Below, one piece after another: positions 54,043 to 62,053 of a stretch of DNA of 64,000 nucleotides. Position 1 is the first letter of the stretch; each line of letters starts with the position of its first letter. The DNA lies in the NCBI RefSeq assembly GCF_014648995.1, contig NZ_BMSE01000025.1, positions 61,696 to 125,695 on the forward strand, given 5' to 3'. The DNA is from Streptomyces massasporeus. Lineage in GTDB: Bacteria; Actinomycetota; Actinomycetes; Streptomycetales; Streptomycetaceae. The notes beneath the pieces were generated by a model. That model was not told where the DNA came from and made no database searches. It saw nothing but the letters and a program-made list of their open reading frames with translations. The position numbers and the translations under genes are program-made.

Positions 54043-56262
54043 GTGGAGAACGAGACCCACTACGCCGAGGCCGTCATCGACAACGGCACCTTCGGCACCC
54101 GCACCATCCGCTTCGAGACGGGCCGCCTGGCCAAGCAGGCCGCCGGCTCCGCCGTGGCGTACCTGGACGACGACACCATGGTGCTGTCGGCCACCACCGC
54201 CTCCAAGAACCCCAAGGACCAGCTCGACTTCTTCCCCCTCACGGTGGACGTCGAGGAGCGGATGTACGCCGCCGGCAAGATCCCCGGCAGCTTCTTCCGC
54301 CGCGAGGGCCGTCCCTCCGAGGACGCGATCCTCACCTGCCGCCTGATCGACCGCCCGCTGCGCCCCTCCTTCAAGAAGGGCCTGCGCAACGAGATCCAGG
54401 TCGTCGCCACGATCATGGCGCTCAACCCCGACCACCTGTACGACGTCGTCGCGATCAACGCCGCGTCCGCGTCCACGCAGCTGGCCGGCCTGCCCTTCTC
54501 CGGCCCGATCGGCGGCGTCCGCGTCGCGCTGATCAGCGGCCAGTGGGTGGCCTTCCCGACGCACACCGAGCTCGAGGACGCCGTCTTCGACATGGTCGTC
54601 GCGGGCCGCGTCCTGGAGGACGGCGACGTCGCGATCATGATGGTCGAGGCCGAGGCCACCGAGAAGACCATCAAGCTGGTCGAGGGTGGCGTCGAGGCGC
54701 CGACCGAGGAGGTCGTCGCGGCCGGTCTGGACGCCGCGAAGCCCTTCATCAAGGTGCTCTGCAAGGCCCAGTCGGACCTCGCCGCCAAGGCCGCCAAGCC
54801 GACCGGCGAGTTCCCGATCTTCCTGGACTACCAGGACGACGTTCTCGAGGCCCTCACCGCCGCCGTCAAGCCGGAGCTCGCCTCCGCGCTGACCATCGCC
54901 GGCAAGCAGGAGCGCGAGTCCGAGCTGGACCGCGTCAAGGCGCTCGCCGCCGAGAAGCTCCTCCCGGAGTTCGAGGGCCGCGAGAAGGAGATCTCCGCCG
55001 CGTACCGCTCGCTGACCAAGACCCTGGTCCGTGAGCGCGTCATCAAGGAGAAGAAGCGCATCGACGGCCGCGGTGTCACCGACATCCGCACCCTGGCCGC
55101 CGAGGTCGAGGCCATCCCGCGGGTCCACGGTTCCGCCGTGTTCGAGCGTGGCGAGACCCAGATCCTGGGCGTCACCACCCTGAACATGCTCCGCATGGAG
55201 CAGCAGCTGGACACCCTCTCCCCGGTGACCCGCAAGCGCTACATGCACAACTACAACTTCCCGCCCTACTCCACCGGTGAGACGGGCCGCGTCGGCTCCC
55301 CGAAGCGCCGCGAGATCGGCCACGGCGCCCTCGCCGAGCGCGCCCTCGTGCCGGTCCTGCCGACGCGCGAGGAGTTCCCCTACGCGATCCGCCAGGTCTC
55401 CGAGGCGCTGAGCTCCAACGGCTCGACGTCCATGGGCTCGGTCTGCGCCTCCACCATGTCGCTGCTGAACGCCGGTGTGCCGCTGAAGGCCCCCGTCGCC
55501 GGTATCGCCATGGGCCTGATCTCCCAGGAGATCGAGGGCGAGACGCACTACGTCACCCTCACCGACATCCTCGGTGCGGAGGACGCCTTCGGCGACATGG
55601 ACTTCAAGGTCGCCGGCACCAAGGAGTTCGTGACCGCCCTCCAGCTCGACACCAAGCTGGACGGCATCCCGGCCTCCGTCCTGGCCGCGGCCCTCAAGCA
55701 GGCCCGTGACGCCCGCCTCCACATCCTCGACGTGATGATGGAAGCGATCGACACGCCGGACGAGATGTCCCCGAACGCCCCGCGGATCATCACCGTGAAG
55801 ATCCCCGTGGACAAGATCGGCGAGGTCATCGGCCCCAAGGGCAAGATGATCAACCAGATCCAGGAGGACACCGGCGCCGACATCACGATCGAGGACGACG
55901 GCACGATCTACATCGGCGCGGTCGACGGACCGTCCGCCGAGGCCGCCCGCACCACGATCAACGGCATCGCCAACCCGACCATGCCGGAGGTCGGCGAGCG
56001 CTACCTGGGTACGGTCGTCAAGACGACCACCTTCGGCGCGTTCGTGTCGCTGCTCCCGGGCAAGGACGGTCTGCTGCACATCTCGCAGATCCGCAAGCTC
56101 GCCGGCGGCAAGCGCGTGGAGAACGTCGAGGACGTCCTCGGTGTGGGCCACAAGGTCCAGGTCGAGATCGCCGAGATCGACTCCCGCGGCAAGCTCTCCC
56201 TGATCCCCGTGATCGAGGGCGAGGAAGGCTCGGACGAGAAGAAGGACGACGCCGACAAGTGA
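54043..56262 (+). CDS. pnp: Polyribonucleotide nucleotidyltransferase (PNPase/GpsI)
   Basis: PNPase is a trimeric phosphorolytic 3'-5' exoribonuclease; in Streptomyces it also adds 3' tails. The 739-aa chain has two RNase PH-like domains: first about 1-230, second about 345-560 with the conserved GSAVFERGETQILGVTTL and FPYAIRQVSEALSSNGSTSMGSV. The KH domain contains KIGEVIGPKGKMINQI (about 588-603) and the S1 domain is GERYLGTVVKTTTFGAFV. An acidic tail follows. GTG 54043 is preceded by GAGGAGATAACGCTA, and an upstream frame remains open. The protease gene starts within its stop (GTGA). Confidence 0.97.
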   Translation: MENETHYAEAVIDNGTFGTRTIRFETGRLAKQAAGSAVAYLDDDTMVLSATTASKNPKDQLDFFPLTVDVEERMYAAGKIPGSFFRREGRPSEDAILTCRLIDRPLRPSFKKGLRNEIQVVATIMALNPDHLYDVVAINAASASTQLAGLPFSGPIGGVRVALISGQWVAFPTHTELEDAVFDMVVAGRVLEDGDVAIMMVEAEATEKTIKLVEGGVEAPTEEVVAAGLDAAKPFIKVLCKAQSDLAAKAAKPTGEFPIFLDYQDDVLEALTAAVKPELASALTIAGKQERESELDRVKALAAEKLLPEFEGREKEISAAYRSLTKTLVRERVIKEKKRIDGRGVTDIRTLAAEVEAIPRVHGSAVFERGETQILGVTTLNMLRMEQQLDTLSPVTRKRYMHNYNFPPYSTGETGRVGSPKRREIGHGALAERALVPVLPTREEFPYAIRQVSEALSSNGSTSMGSVCASTMSLLNAGVPLKAPVAGIAMGLISQEIEGETHYVTLTDILGAEDAFGDMDFKVAGTKEFVTALQLDTKLDGIPASVLAAALKQARDARLHILDVMMEAIDTPDEMSPNAPRIITVKIPVDKIGEVIGPKGKMINQIQEDTGADITIEDDGTIYIGAVDGPSAEAARTTINGIANPTMPEVGERYLGTVVKTTTFGAFVSLLPGKDGLLHISQIRKLAGGKRVENVEDVLGVGHKVQVEIAEIDSRGKLSLIPVIEGEEGSDEKKDDADK

Positions 56263-57638
56263 CGTCCCAGCGCTCCAAGGCGACGGCCCGCACCTCTTCG
56301 GAGGCGCGGGCCGTCGCCCGTACCCAAACCCTCATCAAGGGCGAGAACGGCATCGGCACGGTCCGCAAGACCACCCTCCCCGGCGGCCTGCGCATCGTCA
56401 CCGAAACCCTGCCCTCGGTCCGCTCCGCGACCTTCGGCATCTGGGCGCACGTCGGCTCCCGCGACGAGACCCCGGCCCTGAACGGCGCCACCCACTACCT
56501 GGAGCACCTGCTCTTCAAGGGCACCAGCCGCAGGTCGGCCCTGGACATCTCCGCCGCGCTCGACGCGGTCGGCGGCGAGATGAACGCGTTCACGGCGAAG
56601 GAGTACACGTGCTACTACGCACGCGTGCTCGACAACGACCTGCCGCTGGCCATCGACGTCGTCTGCGACATGCTGACCGGCTCGCTCATCCGCGAGGACG
56701 ACGTCAACGTCGAGCGGGGCGCCATCCTCGAAGAGATCGCCATGACCGAGGACGACCCGGGCGACTGTGTGCACGACCTGTTCGCGCACACGATGTTCGG
56801 CGACAACCCCCTCGGCCGCCCGGTCCTCGGCACGGTCGACACGGTCAACGCCCTCACCGCCGACCGCATCCGCCGCTTCTACAAGAAGCACTACGACCCG
56901 ACCCACCTGGTCGTCGCCTGCGCCGGCAACATCGACCACGCCAAGGTCGTCCGGCAGGTCCGAGCCGCCTTCGAGAAGGCCGGCGCCTTCGGCGACCTCG
57001 CCGCCGACCCGGTCGCCCCGCGCAGCGGCACGCGGGCCCTGCGCACCGCGGGCCGCGTCGAGCTGATCGACCGCAAGACCGAGCAGGCGCACGTCGTGCT
57101 CGGCATGCCGGGCCTGGCCCGCACGGACGAGCGGCGCTGGGCCCTGGGCGTGCTGAACACCGCCCTGGGCGGCGGCATGTCCTCCCGCCTCTTCCAGGAG
57201 GTCCGCGAGAAGCGCGGCCTCGCCTACAGCGTGTACTCGTACACCTCGGGCTTCGCCGACTGCGGCCTGTTCGGCGTCTACGCCGGCTGCCGGCCCTCGC
57301 AGGTGCACGACGTGCTGAAGATCTGCCGCGACGAACTCGACCAGGTCGCCGAGCACGGCCTCTCGGACGACGAGATAGGGCGTGCGATCGGCCAGCTCCA
57401 GGGGTCCACGGTCCTCGGCCTGGAGGACACCGGCGCGCTGATGAACCGCATCGGCAAGAGCGAGCTGTGCTGGGGCGAGCAGATGTCCGTCGACGACATG
57501 CTGTCCCGGATCGCGTCGGTCACCCCGGACGACGTCCGCGAGGTGGCCCGCGAGATCCTGGGCCGGCGGCCCTCCCTCTCGGTCATCGGCCCGCTGAAGG
57601 ACAAACAGGCGGCCCGCCTGAACGACGCCGTCGCCTGA
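56259..57638 (+). CDS. M16 family zinc metallopeptidase
   Basis: A 459-residue insulinase-type peptidase, the conserved actinobacterial partner of pnp. The zinc motif is HYLEH (His79, Glu82, His83) in THYLEHLLFKGTSRR, and the distal Glu lies in RGAILEEIAMTEDDPGD. The second half has the inactive-domain-like region QVVLGMPG and GGGMSSRLFQEVREKRGLAYSV. The GTG start overlaps pnp by four bases. Single-domain M16B enzymes act as dimers on small unfolded peptides; the substrate is unknown. Confidence 0.94.
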   Translation: MTSQRSKATARTSSEARAVARTQTLIKGENGIGTVRKTTLPGGLRIVTETLPSVRSATFGIWAHVGSRDETPALNGATHYLEHLLFKGTSRRSALDISAALDAVGGEMNAFTAKEYTCYYARVLDNDLPLAIDVVCDMLTGSLIREDDVNVERGAILEEIAMTEDDPGDCVHDLFAHTMFGDNPLGRPVLGTVDTVNALTADRIRRFYKKHYDPTHLVVACAGNIDHAKVVRQVRAAFEKAGAFGDLAADPVAPRSGTRALRTAGRVELIDRKTEQAHVVLGMPGLARTDERRWALGVLNTALGGGMSSRLFQEVREKRGLAYSVYSYTSGFADCGLFGVYAGCRPSQVHDVLKICRDELDQVAEHGLSDDEIGRAIGQLQGSTVLGLEDTGALMNRIGKSELCWGEQMSVDDMLSRIASVTPDDVREVAREILGRRPSLSVIGPLKDKQAARLNDAVA

Positions 57639-57667
57639 CAATCCCCCTGGTGAAGGAAGCACAAGAG

Positions 57668-58420
57668 ATGAGCAAGCTGCGCGTGGCGGTCCTCGGCGCC
57701 AAGGGCCGGATCGGCTCGGAAGCCGTACGAGCCGTCGAGGCCGCCGAGGACATGGAACTGGTCGCCGCCCTCGGCCGGGGCGACAAGCTGGAGACGCTGA
57801 CCGAATCCGGCGCCCAGGTCGCGGTCGAGCTGACCACGCCCGACTCGGTCATGGCCAACCTCGAGTTCTGCGTCGGCCACGGCATCCACGCGGTCGTCGG
57901 CACCACCGGCTGGACCGACGAGCGCCTCGCCCAGCTGAACGGCTGGCTGTCCGCCGCACCCGAGACGGGCGTGCTCATCGCGCCGAACTTCTCCATCGGG
58001 GCCGTGCTGAACATGAAGTTCGCGCAGATCGCGGCACCGTACTTCGAGTCGGTGGAGGTCATCGAGCTCCACCACCCGAAGAAGGTCGACGCCCCGTCGG
58101 GCACCGCCACGCGCACCGCCCAGCTCATCGCGTCGGCTCGCGCCGAGGCGGGTGCCGCCCCGGCACCGGACGCCACGGAGACGGCCCTGGACGGCGCGCG
58201 GGGCGCGGACGTCGACGGCATCCCCGTGCACTCCGTCCGCCTGCGCGGTCTGCTGGCTCACCAGGAGGTCCTGCTGGGCGGCGAGGGCGAGACGCTGACC
58301 ATCCGCCACGACTCGCTCCACCACAGCAGCTTCATGCCGGGCATCCTGCTCGGCGCCCGCCGCGTGGTGAGCACCCCGGGCCTGACGTTCGGCCTGGAAC
58401 ACTTCCTGGACCTGAACTGA
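57668..58420 (+). CDS. dapB: 4-hydroxy-tetrahydrodipicolinate reductase
   Basis: DapB reduces hydroxy-tetrahydrodipicolinate using NAD(P)H, in the diaminopimelate/lysine pathway. The 250-aa product has the Rossmann motif VAVLGAKGRIGSEAVRAV (residues 6-23), in which GAKGRIG binds the cofactor, VVGTTGW, and the signature ELHHPKKVDAPSGTA (about 137-151). ATG 57668 follows GAAGCACAAGAG, about 30 bases after the peptidase stop. dapA lies 2.6 kb downstream, so both early lysine-branch genes are in this window. Confidence 0.96.
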   Translation: MSKLRVAVLGAKGRIGSEAVRAVEAAEDMELVAALGRGDKLETLTESGAQVAVELTTPDSVMANLEFCVGHGIHAVVGTTGWTDERLAQLNGWLSAAPETGVLIAPNFSIGAVLNMKFAQIAAPYFESVEVIELHHPKKVDAPSGTATRTAQLIASARAEAGAAPAPDATETALDGARGADVDGIPVHSVRLRGLLAHQEVLLGGEGETLTIRHDSLHHSSFMPGILLGARRVVSTPGLTFGLEHFLDLN

Positions 58421-58433
58421 GCCTCTGACCGTC

Positions 58434-58889
58434 ATGCGCGCGAAGCTCACCTACGCCGTCACCGCCGCCGTCCTGGTCGTCTACTTCGTCCTGGTCGGCA
58501 GCCGTGGCGTCCTGCTCATCGAGACCGGCACGCCCCTCACCGTCACCTTCGGTGTCGCCGTGCTGATCCTGCCGGTCATCGGCCTGTGGTTCCTGTGGAA
58601 GAACACCCAGTTCGCCCGCAGGGCCAATCAACTCGCCGCCGAACTCGACGCCGAGGGCGGGCTGCCCGTCGACGAACTGCGGCGCACCCCCAGCGGCCGC
58701 ATCGACCGCGACTCGGCCGACGAGGTCTTCGCCAAGCGCAAGGCCGAGACGGAGGACGCCCCCGGCGACTGGCGCACCTGGTTCCGTCTCGCCGTCGCCT
58801 ACCACGACGCCCGGGACACCCCGCGCGCCCGCAAGGCCATGCAGCACGCGATCGCCCTGCACGACGGCAAGCAGTCCGAAGCCGCCTGA
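58434..58889 (+). CDS. Membrane protein of unknown function
   Basis: A 151-residue protein with two membrane helices (LTYAVTAAVLVVYFVLVG, about 5-22, and TVTFGVAVLILPVIGLWFLW, about 36-55), followed by a cytosolic helical domain (QFARRANQLAAELDAEG and WRTWFRLAVAYHDARDTPRARKAMQHAI), the latter looking like a single TPR-type hairpin. ATG 58434 lies 13 bases after dapB, so probably cotranscribed. Family not recognised beyond conserved streptomycete proteins. A strong terminator follows. Confidence 0.8.
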   Translation: MRAKLTYAVTAAVLVVYFVLVGSRGVLLIETGTPLTVTFGVAVLILPVIGLWFLWKNTQFARRANQLAAELDAEGGLPVDELRRTPSGRIDRDSADEVFAKRKAETEDAPGDWRTWFRLAVAYHDARDTPRARKAMQHAIALHDGKQSEAA

Positions 58890-58900
58890 ACCGCGGCCCA

Positions 58901-58952
58901 CTCATGACGGTGGGGCCCGACCGTGAGAACGGTCGGGCCCCACCGTCATGAG
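58901..58952. terminator. Very strong bidirectional terminator
   Basis: A perfect 24-base-pair inverted repeat (58901-58924 with 58929-58952) has only a 4-base GAGA loop. It sits between the convergent membrane-protein and PH-like genes, 11 bases from each stop, and should stop transcripts from both sides. Confidence 0.88.
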
Positions 58953-58962
58953 ACCGAGGACG

Positions 58963-59517
58963 TCAGCGTGGGCCGTACTCCTCGGCCCACGCCTCCACCG
59001 CGTCCGCCGCCCGGTCGAAGGCCTCCGTGCGGCCCAGGAAGTCCGCGTTGTGCGTCGTCATCAACGGCGTCGGGGTGGCGGCGTCCTGGCCCTGGCGCCC
59101 GAGCAGCAGAGCCTGCCCCTGCACGGTCCGGGGCAGAGCCAGCCAGCGCACCGGCTGCTGCACCGTACGCACGGAGACGACCTGCTCCCAGGACGCCGTA
59201 CGCGTCGTGAGGAAACCCACGTGCCGCAGCCCGCGCGCGCTGACCCACACGCCCATGCGCAGCAGCCGCATCGCCGCGGCGATGACGAGCAGCGCGAGCG
59301 CGAACACCACGGCGGCCGAGGTCAGTTCGGCCGTCACAGCGATGATGACGGCCGCGAACAGCACGAACGAGGCGAGCAGCAGCGCGAGCGCCGCGACGCC
59401 CACGCGCCAGGGCCCGGGCCGGTACGGCCGCCGCCAGCGGTCACGGTCGTCGTAGGGCAACGGAACGTCGTCCGCCGCCTCGAAAACGCGGTCGGCCGTC
59501 AGGAAGGGCAGGGGCAC
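58963..59517 (-). CDS. PH-like domain membrane protein
   Basis: A 184-aa protein. Residues 38-85 contain two membrane helices (VGVAALALLLASFVLFAAVI and SAAVVFALALLVIAAAMRLL). The C-terminal part matches bacterial PH-like domains: GVWVSARGLRHVGFLTTRTASWEQVVSVRTVQQP, with beta strands and the conserved Trp, then TPTPLMTTHNADFLGR. Role unknown. The GTG start at 59517 follows an AGGACCC region. It is convergent with the dapB-linked membrane protein. The next leftward gene upstream (59630-59869) may be in the same unit. Confidence 0.8.
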   Translation of the reverse strand: MPLPFLTADRVFEAADDVPLPYDDRDRWRRPYRPGPWRVGVAALALLLASFVLFAAVIIAVTAELTSAAVVFALALLVIAAAMRLLRMGVWVSARGLRHVGFLTTRTASWEQVVSVRTVQQPVRWLALPRTVQGQALLLGRQGQDAATPTPLMTTHNADFLGRTEAFDRAADAVEAWAEEYGPR

Positions 59518-59629
59518 GGCGGGTCCTCACTCGATCCATGCGTGGGCTGTGCCCGGTGAGGCTACCGATCTGTGTGCCCGGTCACCACTGGCGGGGGGCC
59601 GGATGGAGTCACCGCCGCAGCGGTGCGGT

Positions 59630-59869
59630 TCAGCGCTTCTCGGACGCCTGCGACTGCTGCGGCTGATCAGCCGTCTTGCCGGGCGTCAGCGCGGGCGTCC
59701 CGATGACCAGGGACCCCACGAGCCCCGCCACGATGGTGAGCCCCAGCAGCCAACGGCCGGCCATCTGACCGACGGACGACCGCTCGCGCGGAGGGGGAGT
59801 GACATTGCTGCGGAACCTGTCGGCCTCGGCTACGAAGGCAAACGGTACGGGTTCACGCCGACCGAACAT
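59630..59869 (-). CDS. Small single-helix membrane protein
   Basis: A 79-aa protein with a polar N-terminus (FGRREPVPFAFVAEADRFRS), one membrane helix (WLLGLTIVAGLVGSLVIG, about 39-56) and a Gln/Ser-rich tail. ATG 59869 has AAGGAG 11 bases upstream, though the frame stays open to 60043. Family not recognised. Divergent from thyX with a 176-base space. Confidence 0.6.
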   Translation of the reverse strand: MFGRREPVPFAFVAEADRFRSNVTPPPRERSSVGQMAGRWLLGLTIVAGLVGSLVIGTPALTPGKTADQPQQSQASEKR

Positions 59870-60045
59870 CAGGGGTACGTCTCCTTCAAGGGTGGAACGG
59901 ATCACTTTCGTCTGTAGAGACGAACGAACTCCCTCAGAGGTGCCCTGTTTCACCAACTTCATAGCGGCACGCCACCGATCGCACCGAATCGGCCGGGCCG
60001 TAGAGTGGCGTCGCCACACGACGAGATGGGAAGGCCCTGCCAACC

Positions 60046-60786
60046 GTGACCGACACTCCCGCCGACGACCTCAAACCCAGCTACCGCAGCGACGTCACCG
60101 TCGAGCTGGTCAAGCACACCGCGTCCGACGCGGACGTCCTCTTCGCCGCCCGCGTCTCGACCCTCGGCGAGCAGTCCCTGGACGAGCTGAAGAAGGACCC
60201 CGAGCGTTCCAAGGGCCTGATCAACTACCTGATGCGGGACCGGCACGGCAGCCCCTTCGAGCACAACTCGATGACCTTCCTCATCAGCGCCCCGATCTTC
60301 GTCTTCCGCGAGTTCATGCGGCACCGCGTCGGCTGGTCGTACAACGAGGAGAGCGGCCGCTACCGCGAGCTCCAGCCCGTCTTCTACGTCCCCGACGAGT
60401 CCCGCAAGCTGGTCCAGGAGGGCCGCCCGGGCAAGTACGTCTTCGTCGAGGGCACCCAGGCCCAGCAGGAGCTGACCGGCCGTGTCATGGAGGACTCGTA
60501 CCGGCAGGCGTACGAGGCCTACCAGGAGATGCTCGCCGCCGGCGTCGCCCGCGAGGTGGCCCGTTCCGTCCTCCCGGTCGGCCTGTACTCCTCGATGTAC
60601 GCCACCTGCAACGCCCGCTCGCTGATGCACTTCCTCGGCCTGCGCACCCAGCACGAGCTGGCCAAGGTCCCGTCCTTCCCGCAGCGCGAGATCGAGATGG
60701 TCGGCGAGAAGATGGAAGCCGAGTGGTCCCGGCTCATGCCGCTCACCTACGCGGCCTTCAACGGGAACGGACGCGTGGCGCCGTAA
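60046..60786 (+). CDS. thyX: Flavin-dependent thymidylate synthase
   Basis: ThyX makes dTMP from dUMP using FAD, methylene-tetrahydrofolate and NADPH. The 246-aa product has the motif region FMRHRVGWSYNEESGRYREL (about residues 89-108); eight residues lie between RHR and the key Ser, where the published motif is usually given as RHRx7S. Further family features are GSPFEHNSMTFLI and ARSVLPVGLYSSMYATCNARSLMHFL. GTG 60046 is preceded by GGGAAGGCCCTGCCAACC. A -10-like TAGAGT (60001-60006) lies at a suitable distance, overlapping GTGGCGTCGCCAC. Confidence 0.96.
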   Translation: MTDTPADDLKPSYRSDVTVELVKHTASDADVLFAARVSTLGEQSLDELKKDPERSKGLINYLMRDRHGSPFEHNSMTFLISAPIFVFREFMRHRVGWSYNEESGRYRELQPVFYVPDESRKLVQEGRPGKYVFVEGTQAQQELTGRVMEDSYRQAYEAYQEMLAAGVAREVARSVLPVGLYSSMYATCNARSLMHFLGLRTQHELAKVPSFPQREIEMVGEKMEAEWSRLMPLTYAAFNGNGRVAP

Positions 60787-60888
60787 CGCGGCCCAGATCA
60801 CCCGGTCAGGTACAGATGTACGGTTCAGCCGTGCGAAGTGTCCGTATTGCGGCATTTGGAGAAGTTCATCTAGCCTGATCAAACGGGT

Positions 60889-60924
60889 CCGGCACTGCTT
60901 GAACCCCCGAGCAGGCAGTGCCGG
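60889..60924 (+). terminator. Hairpin between thyX and dapA
   Basis: A ten-base-pair perfect stem (60889-60898 with 60915-60924), extended by a G-U and an A-U pair, lies about 100 bases after thyX and 75 bases before dapA. It could end thyX transcription or act in the dapA leader. No U-tract follows. Confidence 0.55.
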
Positions 60925-60998
60925 GCTCCACCTTTGTCACGACTTGTCGCCTGCCCCATGGGCAGACCCGGTCCTGAGCAACGAGTAGCGTGTAACCC

Positions 60999-61898
60999 AT
61001 GGCTCCGACCTCGACTCCGCAGACCCCCTTCGGGCGGGTCCTCACCGCCATGGTCACGCCCTTCACGGCGGACGGCGCACTCGACCTCGACGGCGCGCAG
61101 CGGCTCGCCGCCCACCTGGTGGACGCAGGCAACGACGGCCTGGTCATCAACGGCACCACCGGCGAGTCCCCGACCACCAGCGACGCGGAGAAAGCGGATC
61201 TCGTACGGGCGGTCCTGGAGGCGGTCGGAGACCGTGCCCACGTGGTGGCCGGAGTCGGCACCAACGACACCCACCACAGCATGGAACTCGCCCGGGCGGC
61301 GGAGCGCACCGGCGCTCACGGCCTGCTCGTCGTGACCCCGTACTACAACAAGCCCCCGCAGGAAGGCCTCTACCGGCACTTCACGGCCGTCGCCGACACC
61401 ACCGGCCTTCCGGTGATGCTCTACGACATCCCCGGCCGCAGCGGCGTCCCGATCAACACCGAGACGCTCGTCCGCCTGGCAGAGCACCCGCGGATCGTCG
61501 CCAACAAGGACGCCAAGGGCGACCTCGGCCGAGCGAGCTGGGCCATCGCCCGCTCCGGTCTCGCCTGGTACTCCGGCGACGACATGCTGAACCTGCCCCT
61601 GCTCTCGGTCGGCGCGGTCGGCTTCGTCTCGGTCGTCGGCCACGTCGTCACCCCCGAGCTGCGCGCCCTGGTCGAGGCGTACACCTCGGGCGACGTCCAG
61701 AAGGCCACCGAGATCCACCAGCGACTGCTCGCCGTCTACACGGGTATGTTCCGCACCCAGGGCGTCATGACCACCAAGGCTGCGCTCGCCCTGCAGGGGC
61801 TGCCCGCCGGGCCGCTGCGTGCCCCCATGGTCGAGTGCGCGCCCGAGGAGATCGAGCAACTCAAGATCGATCTTGCCGCGGGCGGGGTACAGCTCTGA
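60999..61898 (+). CDS. dapA: 4-hydroxy-tetrahydrodipicolinate synthase
   Basis: DapA condenses pyruvate with aspartate semialdehyde, the first committed step of the diaminopimelate/lysine pathway. The 299-aa TIM-barrel protein contains GTTGESPT (about 49-56), Tyr in VVTPYYNKPPQEGLYRHF (about 110-127), and the Schiff-base Lys in IVANKDAKGDL (about 167-177). ATG 60999 follows a weak ribosome-binding site. It lies 100 bases or more from neighbours and probably has its own promoter. Confidence 0.96.
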   Translation: MAPTSTPQTPFGRVLTAMVTPFTADGALDLDGAQRLAAHLVDAGNDGLVINGTTGESPTTSDAEKADLVRAVLEAVGDRAHVVAGVGTNDTHHSMELARAAERTGAHGLLVVTPYYNKPPQEGLYRHFTAVADTTGLPVMLYDIPGRSGVPINTETLVRLAEHPRIVANKDAKGDLGRASWAIARSGLAWYSGDDMLNLPLLSVGAVGFVSVVGHVVTPELRALVEAYTSGDVQKATEIHQRLLAVYTGMFRTQGVMTTKAALALQGLPAGPLRAPMVECAPEEIEQLKIDLAAGGVQL

Positions 61899-62000
61899 CA
61901 TCAGACTTCGCGCGGACCCCCGCGCACCTGCTTCACAACTGAATAAGCGGGCCACCGGTGCCCGCGCACCCCACACAGACAACTGCTTCTGCACGAACGT

Positions 62001-62039
62001 CACGCGCGCCACGTGCCCCACCGGTACGTGGCGTGCGTG
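62001..62039 (+). promoter_or_regulatory. Hairpin abutting the rnj ribosome-binding site
   Basis: A 14-base-pair stem with one G-U pair (62001-62014 with 62026-62039) and an 11-base loop ends two bases before the TGAGGAGAG Shine-Dalgarno of rnj. Inference: it may control translation or be a cleavage site for autoregulation of RNase J. Confidence 0.55.
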
Positions 62040-62053
62040 GTGAGGAGAGTCTT

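Noticed and set aside
60787..60998. Possible lysine riboswitch upstream of dapA
   Set aside because: The 212-base space holds a simple hairpin but no conserved five-helix lysine-riboswitch core could be traced.
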